DNA from: Pempheris klunzingeri
Taxonomy: Eukaryota > Chordata > Actinopteri > Acropomatiformes > Pempheridae
Reading direction: 5' to 3'
Assembly: GCF_042242105.1 (NCBI RefSeq)
Contig: NC_092027.1
Location: 14,006,721-14,070,720 of the forward strand
Length of the DNA stretch: 64,000 nucleotides
Below are positions 37,000 through 48,039 of this stretch, piece by piece. Under the pieces are notes generated by a model, which did not search any database, was not told the origin of the DNA, and saw nothing but the letters and a program-made list of their open reading frames with translations. Every line of letters begins with the position of its first letter. Position 1 is the stretch's first letter. The translations under genes were made by a program, and so were the position numbers.

Positions 37000-37495
37000 A
37001 TTGTTTGACATTTCAGGAAATACGCTTATTCACTTTCTTTCCAAGAGTTAGAGGAGAAGATCAATACCAATACCAATAGCAGTGGCTGTCTACAGTTCGT
37101 ATTGTTCTTTTGTTATTCTTCACTTACTCTGTTAATAATCACATCTGACTGATGGATGGGAGTTGTGTCGAGCCGGAATAGTAATAAAAACAGTAAAACA
37201 ACAATATTGCTCTCCTATATGCTCGTTTATCAACACAACAGACTTCAGCACAACAACAGTGTTCTTCTCTTTCTCTGTTGCAAGTGTACAGAGGCTGAGC
37301 AGTGAGACAGGGGAAACTAAAAGCAGTTAGCTCCTATAAAGGAAATAAAATTGATTAAATATTAAACACAATTCTCAGTATCATTCAGGAACTTGGTTGT
37401 TCATAATATCCTAACAAGTCAAATAATTAACTTGTTGCTAGAAAACAGTCTTCATATATGGAGAAACAGCTAACCTGACTCTGTCCGAAGGTCAT
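37000..37495 (+). repeat. Interrupted copy of the GAGTTAGATGAGAAGAT repeat family
   Basis: The left part (TTTGACATTTCAGGAAATAC, CCAAGAGTTAGAGGAGAAGA) lies at 37000-37070 and the part that normally follows within about 100 bp (GAAACAGCTAACCTGACTCT) at 37465. Some 350-400 bp of unrelated sequence separates them, so something probably inserted into this copy. Confidence 0.4.
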
Positions 37496-38464
37496 CTTTC
37501 TTTTTTTTTTCAAATTGAAAATGCGCATAAAAACAGGTGGATGGATACAAGCTTGTTGAACGTACAGTACCTCAAACTTTAGTGCATGTTGCCTACAAAG
37601 ATCATCTCGCAGGATTTTACATGCACTCCACAAACACAAAGGCGGAGGCATAGGAGGTTTCGGTTTTGTAAATTAGTGGTTAATGGGGGAAACACTTATT
37701 TCCAGTTTCAGCATGGGGTTTCCTGTCTGACAAATACACACACACACAGCCACATGGAGTTGTTAACGTCAATGAGACCGTGGGGGTGGGGGGCTTTTAT
37801 TTTTAACTCACTGCAGTGTACGTGAAGGAAGGCTACACACATACCACAATGCCTATGATAGAGGATGAGCATAAAACAAAAAAGTAAAAAAGGGGCCAAG
37901 ATGCTGGAGATGGAGGAGTTGAATGGGTGGTGTCTGTTGGTTTGAAAGGCAAAGAGAGAGAGAAATCCAGTTTGTCATCAAGTCTGACATTGATTATAAG
38001 CTACTGTATGGTTCAGGCAATGGGCCAAAGGCTGCATCCTATCCTATCCCACTAATAAAAGTCTATTGGGCAGAGTGAGCAGCAGCTTTCTCTTGAAGCT
38101 GCTGCTATAAAACATGTTTATGTAACCAAATGATCCAGAAACATGATAGAGAGTCAATCTCCTGACGCCACATTGGGTCTGGCCAGAAGTGACTTAATGC
38201 AAACTCTCACTGAGGTCTTTCCGGCAAAATGAAACATGTTGCTGGTGGTTACCATCCATCTAGATAAATATGTATCCACTACAGCTCCTCTTATTAAAAT
38301 CTTTTTCACCTTTATTACAGTTACTGTGAACAGGCAGACAGTAAATGGGGGAGAAAGATTGGTTCAACAAGAAACAAAGGCGTACTGCTGGATGTGTAGG
38401 AATTTGCATTACTGCAAATTTCAGCAGGATTTTGAATGAGGTTTTCTTACTTCTGTATCTGAAG

Positions 38465-38900
38465 TTCCAGTTTCACTTAAAGGTATAATATGTGGCGTTT
38501 GCACATTAATAGGTGTAAAAATGACCAGACCTATTGTATGTTATATATTTTGTTGAATTTATATTAATGTTTAAGTGTCTTAAACCAACATTCTTTCTAA
38601 CGGCCAACAGGGGGCGACTCCACTGGCTGCAAAAAGAAGTCCAATTGTATGGAAGTGTATGAGAAAATGACCCTACCTCTCATTTGATTTATTACCTGAG
38701 TAAACATTTTCTTAATGAGTTTATGGTCTGATCTGGCTTGTTTCAAGTCTTCTTCAACACAGGGGCCGGGATGTGCTGCAAGCAAAGTTCCCAGATGTGA
38801 CAAATGTATGGGCACATTTGTCTGTTCTGTTGTTGCTATAGATCTATACGTCTCTGTGACGGCAGAGCATGACGTAAAATCACACACCTCTGAAGTCTGT
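38465..38900 (+). repeat. Dispersed fish repeat (AACAGGGGGCGACTCC family)
   Basis: Contains GGCCAACAGGGGGCGACTCC, TGGCTGCAAAAAGAAGTCC, ATGAGAAAATGACCCTACCT and GTTTCAAGTCTTCTTCAACA. I recall this as a common percomorph repeat. The open frame on it is not a gene. Confidence 0.55.
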
Positions 38901-39554
38901 CACCCTCTTCTTCTTCTCACCTGCGCCTCTTCTACATCATTACAGATGCTTTGTTGTATCATGACCTGAACAACAGGCCAGTAACAGGATTTGAATTATG
39001 GATTAGCTGCTTGACATCGGCAAACATGGAACATAGAAAATCATTCTGCAGCCATCAGTCAGAGGTGTCCTTTACCTGCCGATTATTTGACCTTTTTTCA
39101 TTCAACTGAAACAGTCTCAAAACAGGCTCTAAAAAGAGCACATATATAGACACCACCAATGTTGCACATGTGTTTGATCATGAAATAACTGCATGCATCA
39201 CATTACTGCTGATGCTGTATGTTGTGTTGAGGTCAGTGCTACAGCTCACATATGAGCTTTCATCAGCAAAAAGCAAACGTGATCAATACTTGGTCATACA
39301 TACAGGTGAAAGAGTCATAAAACATGGATTAGCCCCTATGTTCAAATGAACCCTTGTTGGTTTTAATCTGGCATGTCATTACTTCTTTTTTCTTCGGCTG
39401 CTTTAGGAATCCTAGAAATAGTGCAAGCCGTGCTCAAAACACGAGCTCCAAATGTAAACAGTAAAGCTAAAAGCAACACACTCTTCAATGATTTTGTATC
39501 CTGTAGTAGCTACTTTTACTCAGTCGATCATTGATCAGTTAAAAACCTTTACAT

Positions 39555-39556
<2 letters not shown>

Positions 39557-39646
<90 letters not shown>
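39557..39646 (+). repeat. Long (CA)n microsatellite
   Basis: About 44 uninterrupted CA units, the longest simple repeat in the window. Confidence 0.95.
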
Positions 39647-39649
<3 letters not shown>

Positions 39650-41499
39650 GAAAGTCTGAATCAGTTGATGTATATTTACTTGTTGTGTCGACTACAGGCT
39701 CAGTGCAAATGCTTTGATTTTATTTTAGAAAGATGAGAGGAACCTACCGTATGCTGGATTATTGGTTTTCTATCTATTTTAGAGTTCTGGGAAAGGCATG
39801 CTGTTAGTGGAGAGCTTCATTGCCTACATACATTGGCATCTAGATACAGTTAAAAGTGGCGGTGCATTATTATTGACTGGCAAGGGGTGGTAAAGCATTT
39901 AATTAACACCTGAAAATGCCATTTCCTACAACACAGGGCCTTCAATAATGACCAGTAAAGCTGCTCTTTAAGTAAAAAGCTTAATTTATATTGTTACATG
40001 AAATATTAGTTTGTCATTGCTCTCTGTGCTAGTTTCAGCAATGAGCGACCAATTAAATGCTGTCTCTAAGTGTACGTAATGCATAGATTTCATAGTTTGC
40101 TGGGGTAAACTGCAAAACGACTTAACTCATCTGGACATGTTTTGATTAAAAAACACACTTTTGTTGTGTTTGTGACCTGATCAACATCATGTGCATTTCA
40201 TATAACAGGGACAGATATACAGTACCTAATTTTGAGCCAAACTCACCGAAACGTTAAAAAACAGCAAAGTTGTCTGATCAAAAAGTGGGGGTGAAAAAAC
40301 ACACGTATGCTTCCCCCAACTCTCATAGAGGGGGCACAGCTGCTCCCCCTGCTCCAATGCTCAGGCACATATCAGCATTCATAGAACACCATAGAGAGCC
40401 GTACCATACATATAGAGAAAGGATGCTATGATTACTGTAAGATCTAATTTCCAAGTTATTCATGTAATTGACCAGCTGGCTTCAATTTTGATGCTATAGA
40501 ACTCAAATGAAACAAAGATGAGATAGCACACAAAAATATAAAGGATTGATAAATAATCATCAACCTATAAGTGCCCATTTAAACAATCTATAGTGCATGA
40601 TCAAAGGTGAATGGCACAATTACATTTGGGAGATGTCAAACTCCACTTTTGCAACGTAAACAATGCATAATCTGGCCACAAAGTAGGACACAAGGTGGAA
40701 AATGGTTGTATTTAGTCTCTTGATTAATCATAGGTATGCTTTGGGCATAAAATGAATTAAATCAATCACAGTGTCATCTCTGAGGCGCATCTGGTGCATT
40801 GCTACTTAAATGGCAGAATCAGCAAGTCGCAGAAGAAAACAATTGCTTGTTGCACACGCAGGGGCAATATGTTGTGAACCGGCCTATTTAGGCCAAGCCC
40901 CCAGGAAGTGCACCAGGCTTTGAAGCCTGTACTATTGAAGCCATCTTTATACATCCATTAGGTATCTTACTATCTGTATAATGCACCCTTTAAATAGCAG
41001 GAAAATGCTGTGCCATTGACTTTAGATCAGGTTTTGTTGGTCACTGGCACAATCACTTTCTGCTGTCTCAAGGTAGCAATGCGCCAGTAATGTGCCTGAC
41101 TACGCCTCATTATGAGACCTACATGGGTTAAGTACATTTTCAGCTGCCAGCCGTGGGGCTGGTCTTTTCTTACTCCCTTTTACTCCTCTTCTTTGTTTTG
41201 TGGTTTTTGGTTCTGTTTGTTTTTGCACACCTGTACACCATTTTTTTGTTTGTTTTTTTTTAAATGTGGGGTGTGTTTGCCACTAAAAGAGCATCCATTG
41301 TTTCGTCTGTGTGAAGCAGAAACATTTTTCTTCCAGTCGCTGACAGTGAACCCATTAGACTTTCACCTTTAAACACAAATCACGCATGCTTGGGTTTGTT
41401 TGTCTACCAGGGTGCGGTGACATCTGCAGGTGGATGAGTGAGGACTAAGCGAAATCACAGCTACTTTTCCTTCCTTCTCTTGTTGGGCTCAGGAGGTTA

Positions 41500-41564
41500 G
41501 CCTCGTCACAGTTGGTCTACTGAATACCAGAAAGAGATATCCAGCCCTCATACTCTGTGGAAAG
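41500..41564 (+). other. Possible non-coding first exon of the fucosyltransferase genes
   Basis: The donor AAAG|GTAAGC at 41564/41565 is followed, 515 bases later, by the acceptor CCTCCACAG that directly precedes the first fucosyltransferase start codon. The left edge is not determinable. A 5' untranslated exon spliced to a single coding exon is a common layout for this gene family. It could serve one or both fucosyltransferase exons. Confidence 0.4.
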
Positions 41565-42079
41565 GTAAGCACAGGATTTTTTATTTAATGTTAATCTGAA
41601 CTTCTCAAAAGGATCAGAATGTTAACTTTAATGTTGGATTTCTAAATTATGAGCATTGCATAGTACTGTCTCTTGTGTTTAGTTGCATTATAATTTTCAG
41701 TTGGTGTTCTGTTTGGTACTTACCGTAATTCTATTTTATGCAGTTCTTCAAAAGATCATTTCAGAAGCAGAATATAATTGTAGTCAAGTCATAGTCGACT
41801 CACCCATCATTGTTGTGCGCTGTGATTTCAGACAGAGACAAAAGTGCAGGCTAAAGTTACGTGTCCCATTAGCCCCAACATTAAAAGTAGAACAAAGAAA
41901 AATGCATTTACTTATTATTTTTTTCTAACACAACCCTGTTTGGTTACTTAATATGGTTGCTTACATACATGAGCAAGCAATGCAGAGGTTAGATATACTC
42001 TGTGATTGTTAATTGTGTGTGTTGCAATTCATGATGTAGTTGTAGATCACATCAGTTTCTTTCTCTTTTACCTCCACAG

Positions 42080-43165
42080 ATGATGACAATAGCTTCCAAT
42101 AAAACACTGTGCCTAGCAAAGATAGTTGCTCTTGGCCTTATCTGCTCTGTTGCATTTTTTCTGTATTTCGAACCTCCATCTCCTTTCAGCTCATTTACAT
42201 TAGCTGATGAGGAAAATTATAAAGGCATGGATCCCAATGAGAAGCCCATAGTCTTGCTGTGGTTCTGGCCTCTTGGTGTCAAGTTTGATTTCAAAGCTTG
42301 CTTCACCTACTTCAACATTGACAGCTGTGTGCTGACAGATGACAGAGCCCTCTACAGCAAAGCACAGGGAGTCATTTTCTTCCATAAAGACATAGACTGG
42401 CATTTGCGAAACATGCCGCAGGCTCCACGTCCAGCTTTTCAGAAGTGGATTTGGTTCCATGTGGAATCCCCGTCAAACACGGCAAAGACACCTGGTCTGG
42501 ACAACCTGTTCAACTTAACATTGAGCTACAGAAGAGATGCTGACATCACTGTGAGGAACGAGCTCACTATCAGAGAAACAGAAATGACTGATGACTTTGT
42601 TCTGCCCAAGAAAGACAAACTGGTGTGTTGGATTGTCAGTAACAAAGACCCAGCCACCGGAACAGCAGTGAGAGAAAGATATTACCACGAATTGTCCAAA
42701 CACATCAAGATCCACATATTTGGTGCAGCTTTTACCGGGCACCGTTTGAGATATGAGGACTACTACTCAACCATTGCTAGCTGTAAGTTTTACCTCTCAT
42801 TCGAGAACTCGATCCACAGAGACTACATCACAGAAAAGGTCAACGGGCCCCTCGTGGTGGGGACGGTCCCCGTAGTTTTGGGTCCCCCAAGAGAAAATTA
42901 TGAGCAGTTCCTCCCCCCAGATGCCTTCATTCACATAAATGATTTCCCTGATGCAAAGTCACTGGCAGACTTTCTGCTCTACTTGGACACGAAGGATGAC
43001 CTGTACATGCGATACTTTGAGTGGAGGAAGTTCTACAAAGCCCATCCTCATCTTCTGTCCACTAACAATGAATTCATTCAACCCATCTGCCTCGCCTGCG
43101 ACCACATGTCAAGAGACAGGGATTTCCATGTAGTTCATGATGTTTATAAGTGGTTCTTTTCATGA
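42080..43165 (+). CDS. Alpha-(1,3)-fucosyltransferase, Fut9-like (copy 1)
   Basis: An intronless 361-residue coding region; the ATG is the first base after a splice acceptor (TTACCTCCACAG). It is a type II Golgi membrane enzyme of glycosyltransferase family 10: short amino end, membrane anchor at about residues 11-30, stem, then catalytic domain. Family blocks are present: [89 protein letters not shown] and a terminal CLACDHM...WFFS. It adds fucose from GDP-fucose to N-acetylglucosamine in lactosamine chains (Lewis x type). Glu129 aligns with the Glu proposed as catalytic base in human FUT9, and Glu252-Lys253 with the donor-binding pair. Closest by eye to FUT9 (359 residues), but the neighbourhood is not that of human FUT9, so it may be a fish-specific relative. 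Confidence 0.88.
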   Translation: MMTIASNKTLCLAKIVALGLICSVAFFLYFEPPSPFSSFTLADEENYKGMDPNEKPIVLLWFWPLGVKFDFKACFTYFNIDSCVLTDDRALYSKAQGVIFFHKDIDWHLRNMPQAPRPAFQKWIWFHVESPSNTAKTPGLDNLFNLTLSYRRDADITVRNELTIRETEMTDDFVLPKKDKLVCWIVSNKDPATGTAVRERYYHELSKHIKIHIFGAAFTGHRLRYEDYYSTIASCKFYLSFENSIHRDYITEKVNGPLVVGTVPVVLGPPRENYEQFLPPDAFIHINDFPDAKSLADFLLYLDTKDDLYMRYFEWRKFYKAHPHLLSTNNEFIQPICLACDHMSRDRDFHVVHDVYKWFFS

Positions 43166-43304
43166 AAACCTCAATGTGAGCGTCCTTTGATGGTGGCCCA
43201 CAAATGCACATTAATATACATTTTATATCCCAGATACGTAATATTCTGTTCAAAGTTGCCTTTATACAGTGGCTAAAATAATCTAAGCTGCCAGTTTTGA
43301 TGGA

Positions 43305-43445
43305 ATAGTTGGACATATTGCTCAGAGTTGAATGAGTAGACTGCTCATATGTCTTTGTGGTTAAACATGAGGCTACCGTCAGCAGTCAGTTAGTTTGGGT
43401 TAGCAAAAAGACTGGAAATGACTTGAAAAAACAGCTGATACAACT
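43305..43445 (+). repeat. Fragment of the GAGTTAGATGAGAAGAT repeat family
   Basis: Contains GGAATAGTTGGACATATTGC and TTAGCAAAAAGACTGGAAATG in the order seen in the other copies. Diverged, and identified by eye only. Confidence 0.35.
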
Positions 43446-43720
43446 TGCTTTTTGTGTGTGTAATCTAGTTGAGAAAAAATATAGGACTTTTTTGGGATGT
43501 GGATAAGGAGTGACATGATTAATCAATTGTTAATTAATTAATTGATGACTGTTACACTAGCCTGTAACAGTTTTGATAGTCAATTAGTCATTATTTATTT
43601 ATTTAGTCTTCTGAAAAATAGCTTTTTAAAAATATCTTCTACAGTCTCTTTTTTATTTAATTATTTTTTTACAATCTGACATTTTATGGACTAAGACATT
43701 ATTTGATTAAAACTAATGAA

Positions 43721-43726
43721 AATAAA
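43721..43726 (+). terminator. Polyadenylation signal after fucosyltransferase copy 1
   Basis: AATAAA 556 bases after the stop codon. It would end the transcript between the two fucosyltransferases. Confidence 0.45.
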
Positions 43727-44289
43727 GTAAAGATGTTTGCAGGTCTGCATCTATGAGCACAACATTTGTGTAGTAAAACAGTATTGTGTTCCATTCATCT
43801 ATCATGTCATGTGCCTGGAAGCTCAGTAAGACTGAGGGTGATGCAAATATGCACAAAGGGACTGAGTCTCTGTGACCACACACACACACACAACCCGCAT
43901 TTCAAAGTCAAATCTTTCAACTGCTAGACTGCCCAGTCTGACATAGTATTGGCTGAACTAATGAGCAGAGTGAGAGCAGAGCACACTTACCTTTCCAATC
44001 ATTGACAGCTCCAAGTTACAAGCAGGCTTTTTGACCAAGATCCAAACAAACATTGGATTGGATGACCATCCATTTGTTATTTCATGCTTAATGTGGTTAT
44101 ACTGCGTTAGTTTTTTAAGGGAACCTTGAGATAATCAAATATTAGATAAATTACCCTTGCTGCTGATTTAACTGTTTGACTCTTTTTAATTCTGTAAAAA
44201 CTTAAAACAGACATGCTGCCAATAATTTGCTGAGGGAATGTGTTGCCAATGATTATGATACAGGATTCTCCTTTCCTTGCAGGTTTTAA

Positions 44290-45435
44290 ATGGCTTCCAC
44301 TCACATTTTTAGTGTTTTACGAGCCCTGCTGACTGCGATTTTCACCCTATCAGGAGTCATAGCTCTGTTTTTAGTTTACCACAAGTCATTTTCATCTCCA
44401 GAGTGTCATCCCCCCCTAGCTCATGCAGGGTGCCTGACAAATCAGACTAATTTTCAGAGCACATCAGTGGTTAGAAAACAGCCAGACAGGCCTGCAGTGA
44501 TACAACAGACAGACAAGCCTGTGATGCTGATGTGGTTCTGGCCTGGAAACAAAAGGTTTGATTTGAAAGACTGTAAGACGCTTTTCCAAATTGACAGCTG
44601 CCACCTCACAGATGACAGATCTTTATACCCCAGAGCCCATGGAGTTTTGGTGTTTCACAGAGCTATCCGGGATGACCTCTCCAACCTTCCCACCACAGCT
44701 AGAGCCAGATTTCAGAGGTGGATCTGGTTCAACATGGACTCACCTACCAACACGCGCAGGATTGCGGGCATTCAAGGCCTTTTTAATTTAACCATGAGCT
44801 ACAGGAAGGACTCAGATATCCATGTTCGCTGGGGGGTGACTCTCAAGAAGAACGCAGATGAAGATTTCGTGCTACCAAACAAGGACAGATTGCTCTGTTG
44901 GATTGTAAACAATAGCAACGACCTCCACACCAAATCGGAGGAGAGATACAACTACTACAGAGAGCTTGTAAAATACATCAAGGTGGATGTCTTTTACAAC
45001 TCCTCTGCTGAGATCCTGAAGGGCCAAAACTATTTTCTGACTATCAGCAGCTGCAAATTCTACCTTTCTTTTGAGAATTCAATTCACAGCGATTACATTA
45101 CAGAAATGTTCAATGGGCCTCTGGCAGCTGGCACTGTGCCGATAGTTTTGGGCCCACCGAGAAGGAACTATGAGGATTTTGCCCCAGGTTCTTCCTTCAT
45201 ACATGTAAATGACTTTCCTGATGCTGTGACACTGGCTGAGTTCCTCCTGAGGCTGGATAAAGACGATGAGGGTTATATGAGATACTTTAATTGGCGGCAA
45301 TTCTATACCGCCAGACGTCATCTTACTGAGGAGCGACATGAGTTTACACACGCTATCTGCCTGGCCTGTCACCACATGGGTGTGAACAAGGAGTACAGAG
45401 TTGTACCTGATCTGTACAAGTGGTTCTTTCTGTGA
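44290..45435 (+). CDS. Alpha-(1,3)-fucosyltransferase-like protein (copy 2, altered active site)
   Basis: An intronless 381-residue coding region, 1.1 kb downstream of copy 1 and clearly its paralogue. The acceptor CTTTCCTTGCAG ends at 44282, seven bases before the ATG. A membrane anchor lies at about residues 8-30, followed by a longer stem than in copy 1 with NQT near residue 51. Catalytic-domain blocks: [87 protein letters not shown] and CLACHHM...WFFL. Two positions conserved in copy 1 and human FUT9 differ: Glu becomes Asp150 and the donor-site Lys becomes Met273. The frame is otherwise intact, so it is not an obvious pseudogene. It may have changed specificity, lost activity or kept a non-catalytic role. 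Shared promoter use with copy 1 is possible. Confidence 0.85.
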   Translation: MASTHIFSVLRALLTAIFTLSGVIALFLVYHKSFSSPECHPPLAHAGCLTNQTNFQSTSVVRKQPDRPAVIQQTDKPVMLMWFWPGNKRFDLKDCKTLFQIDSCHLTDDRSLYPRAHGVLVFHRAIRDDLSNLPTTARARFQRWIWFNMDSPTNTRRIAGIQGLFNLTMSYRKDSDIHVRWGVTLKKNADEDFVLPNKDRLLCWIVNNSNDLHTKSEERYNYYRELVKYIKVDVFYNSSAEILKGQNYFLTISSCKFYLSFENSIHSDYITEMFNGPLAAGTVPIVLGPPRRNYEDFAPGSSFIHVNDFPDAVTLAEFLLRLDKDDEGYMRYFNWRQFYTARRHLTEERHEFTHAICLACHHMGVNKEYRVVPDLYKWFFL

Positions 45436-45584
45436 TGCTTTTATTGAACTACCTTTCCTTTGTATCATTACGTATCTCTAGACATTAACAACCACAGATT
45501 CCCTCCATTTAACATCAGTGTCCATTAATTTGTAAGTGACTGCTGACATTATGATAAACACTTACAATGTGTCACATTTAATGA

Positions 45585-45590
45585 ATTAAA
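45585..45590 (+). terminator. Possible polyadenylation signal, fucosyltransferase copy 2
   Basis: Variant ATTAAA 150 bases after the stop. A canonical AATAAA lies further on at 45884-45889. Neither can be proven from sequence. Confidence 0.3.
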
Positions 45591-45839
45591 CTGGATGTTG
45601 TTAAACAACCTTGGTGTTACAGGCTTACAGATGAGTGCATATTTCTTAAATTATTTGGATTTAATTGCAAACACTACACATACCTTGTATGAGTACACCT
45701 CACACTAATTTCCTGCTGGTTTGTTTATTTTGTAGCCTCTTGGATACTTTGACACGTTCTAAATATGTTTTATATTGCAGAACCACGTAGGCATTTCATT
45801 GTTGTTTTCTTTCATTTTTACATACAAGGGAGACTCCAG

Positions 45840-46090
45840 GCAATGGCTCAAAAACACAAGGGTGAAACACCAGGACAGGAACCAATAAAGAGCTGAGGAC
45901 GAACTGACATGGAAATAATAGAAACTGACTGATGAATGGGGAGAAGACAGGTGAGGCTAACAAGGAACAGGTGCAAACAATCACAGGGGCGGGAAAACAC
46001 ACAAAGGCAGGAAGTAATAGAAACAAGAGGAGAGTGCTACAAAATAAAACAGGAAACCATTAATGAATAACAAGACTACAAAATAAAGAC
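45840..46090. repeat. Probable dispersed repeat fragment
   Basis: The stretch with GGTGAGGCTAACAAGGAACA, GGTGCAAACAATCACAGGGG, CGGGAAAACACACAAAGGCA and AAATAAAACAGGAAACC resembles the tail of a repeat I recall from many fish genomes. No second copy is seen in this window. Confidence 0.35.
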
Positions 46091-46475
46091 ATAACAGGGA
46101 AAATGGTAACCAACAGTACCAATTTAGTCAAACGTTGCCAAAACAATGTAAAGTAGGAGGAGGTCAGATAATGATAATTTTAGGATTAGTAAAAACTGTA
46201 TTTTAGTCATTTGTCAAATTTAAGTTTAATCTACAGCCACACATGAGCCTGCAACCCTCTTTGGTTTACAGTAAATGAATCATTGAACAATGAAATAAAT
46301 CTGAGTCACCCGCTTCCCGTCTCATGTAGTGGAAGAAGTATTTCTGAATGAACGGAGAGTCACCAAACCTGTAAAATGCGGTTCATTCTTTGCAAAGAGG
46401 AGCAAACTGTAACAGCGTGGTCATGCAGTCTGTTAGAGAAGCTCCCAGAACTTCACCAGGCATCATCCTGTAAAC

Positions 46476-46959
46476 CAGAGGTGTCCAAACTTTTCACTGA
46501 GGGCCACATACAGAAAAACATACAAAGGGCTGGGCCACTCACTAGAAGTGAGCTATATTGCTAACTGTAATCCACTAGAGCTGATGTATATCGCCTCACC
46601 TCTAGTGGATTAAAGTTGGCAAAATCAATCAAATGTAGGTGAATTCTGCTTGATAACTGAATATGATTCAAGAAATTTTCCATTAGTGGGCTTTCATTTA
46701 TTAGTTGTGGTACAAGCTGGTCTTTGCCTTGTAGGCCCTTGTTCAGGTGAAAATACTAAAAATGCCAACCAGAGAGGGTCACTGAGCTCATGAACAGGTC
46801 TTTCTCTCTTCAAAACAGGTCGATTTCTGATCTCAGGGAATAAAATCGCTGCAGCACAGAGCCACAACTTAGCCAGCGCACATGAGAATGGTAAAGCAGC
46901 GGGCCAATGAAAATTGGCGGGCCGCAGTTGGCCCACGGGCCGTAGTTTGGACACTCCTG
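46476..46959. mobile_element. hAT-type non-autonomous transposon (MITE), complete
   Basis: A 484-bp element. The ends are inverted repeats of about 16 bp: CAGAGGTGTCCAAACT at 46476 and AGTTTGGACACTCCTG ending at 46959. It is flanked on both sides by the identical 8-bp target duplication CTGTAAAC (46468-46475 and 46960-46967). An 8-bp duplication with CAG-starting ends is the hAT signature. There is no transposase coding. An internal hairpin is formed by AATCCACTAGAG and CTCTAGTGGATT near 46570-46615. Confidence 0.9.
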
Positions 46960-47072
46960 CTGTAAACCATCAGTTGCTTTTACACCTCTTTGTTCCCTAT
47001 CTGGCCAATACACATCCTGTAAACCAACTGCCACTTTTATATTTCTTTGTTCTCTATCTTGCACATTTCATT
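46960..47072 (+). repeat. 57-bp imperfect tandem duplication beside the hAT element
   Basis: CTGTAAACCATCAGTTGCTT at 46960 and CTGTAAACCAACTGCCACTT at 47017 begin two related units that continue TTTGTTCCCTATCT / TTTGTTCTCTATCT. The MITE inserted at the edge of this older duplication. Confidence 0.65.
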
Positions 47073-47890
47073 ACACTCACCTTATGACACCACAACTGTG
47101 AATGGGAGTACTGACTCATAAAGCCCGTGTCTCCTTGACTATTTAATGAGGTGTTATAGAGCAAATATTACAGCGGATCATCCTGATCTGATATTTGATG
47201 TTTGGTGTCATCAATTAAGTCTTATCTTATCTTATCTCATCAAGTTAACATAATTTAAACCAAATTACATCAAAGTGTGGGAGTTGAGGAAAGAAGGAAC
47301 AAGAACCTGACCATAAATGGAAACGTGCACACACAGCAGAACCCTACATACTGGTATGTTTCTACAGGTTGTGTGTGATTGTAGGAAGAGTAATAAGGAC
47401 AATAAGGACACGTCTGAATTACCATGACAATAATCTTGTGTATGTGAGTCCTGATCCATAAAAAGCTGCATGCGAATCTTTTGCAGTTGCTGGGAACTGT
47501 GTTATCCCAATTCAGTGATAAAGTTAATGGGTCATGAATCATTCGGTTTCTGTGCACCACAGTTTTCACTTCAAATTCACTTTTTTCTGTTGGACAGTGC
47601 TTTTAGTAAATCAGATTTGGGGTTATATGCTCTGAACTACAGTCTACTGTGATGTACTTTCTTTGTTGTTTTATTTTACTCCACTGAGCTTGTTTTTATC
47701 GTCTGTTTTATTGCATTGTGTTAAAATCCTGGGTATAAATAAGATTTTAAGTCAGATAAACTTCATTATCATTATTGCTCTCGAAATGTTCATATCTGTG
47801 GTGTTTGAATGTTTCCTCGTGGGGGCTGAGGCTGCGTGGTCTCCTGGATTGCGCGCAAGCCATTTCGTGCATTGAGTGCGAGCGTGTATG

Positions 47891-47891
47891 T

Positions 47892-47954
<63 letters not shown>
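47891..47954 (+). repeat. (GT)n microsatellite upstream of tmem196
   Basis: About 30 GT units, 350-410 bp upstream of the tmem196 start codon. Confidence 0.9.
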
Positions 47955-47957
<3 letters not shown>

Positions 47958-48039
47958 AGCGGTGCTTAAGTACCTTGGACAGCGCCAGACTGCACTCAGA
48001 CATACACACACATGCACACATGCGCGCACTTCTGCAAGA

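Larger units (their letters stand above)
21640..41480. other. Gene-poor interval between itgb8 and the fucosyltransferases
   Basis: About 20 kb with no open reading frame that looks like a gene. It holds microsatellites, a poly-C run, dispersed repeat copies (listed separately) and two weak exon-like stretches at 28559-28615 and 30818-30950. MACC1 lies at this position in mammals and has most of its protein in one very large exon; nothing of that size is present on either strand. Confidence 0.6.

Noticed and set aside
39541..39650. CRISPR-like or satellite array
   Set aside because: A plain dinucleotide repeat with no spacers; the genome is eukaryotic.
44290..45435. Fucosyltransferase copy 2 as a pseudogene
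   Set aside because: The frame is complete with all family blocks, a membrane anchor and a good splice acceptor; only two active-site residues differ.
46694..47064. Minus-strand open frames near 46.8 kb
   Set aside because: They lie inside or overlap the hAT MITE and have no protein features.
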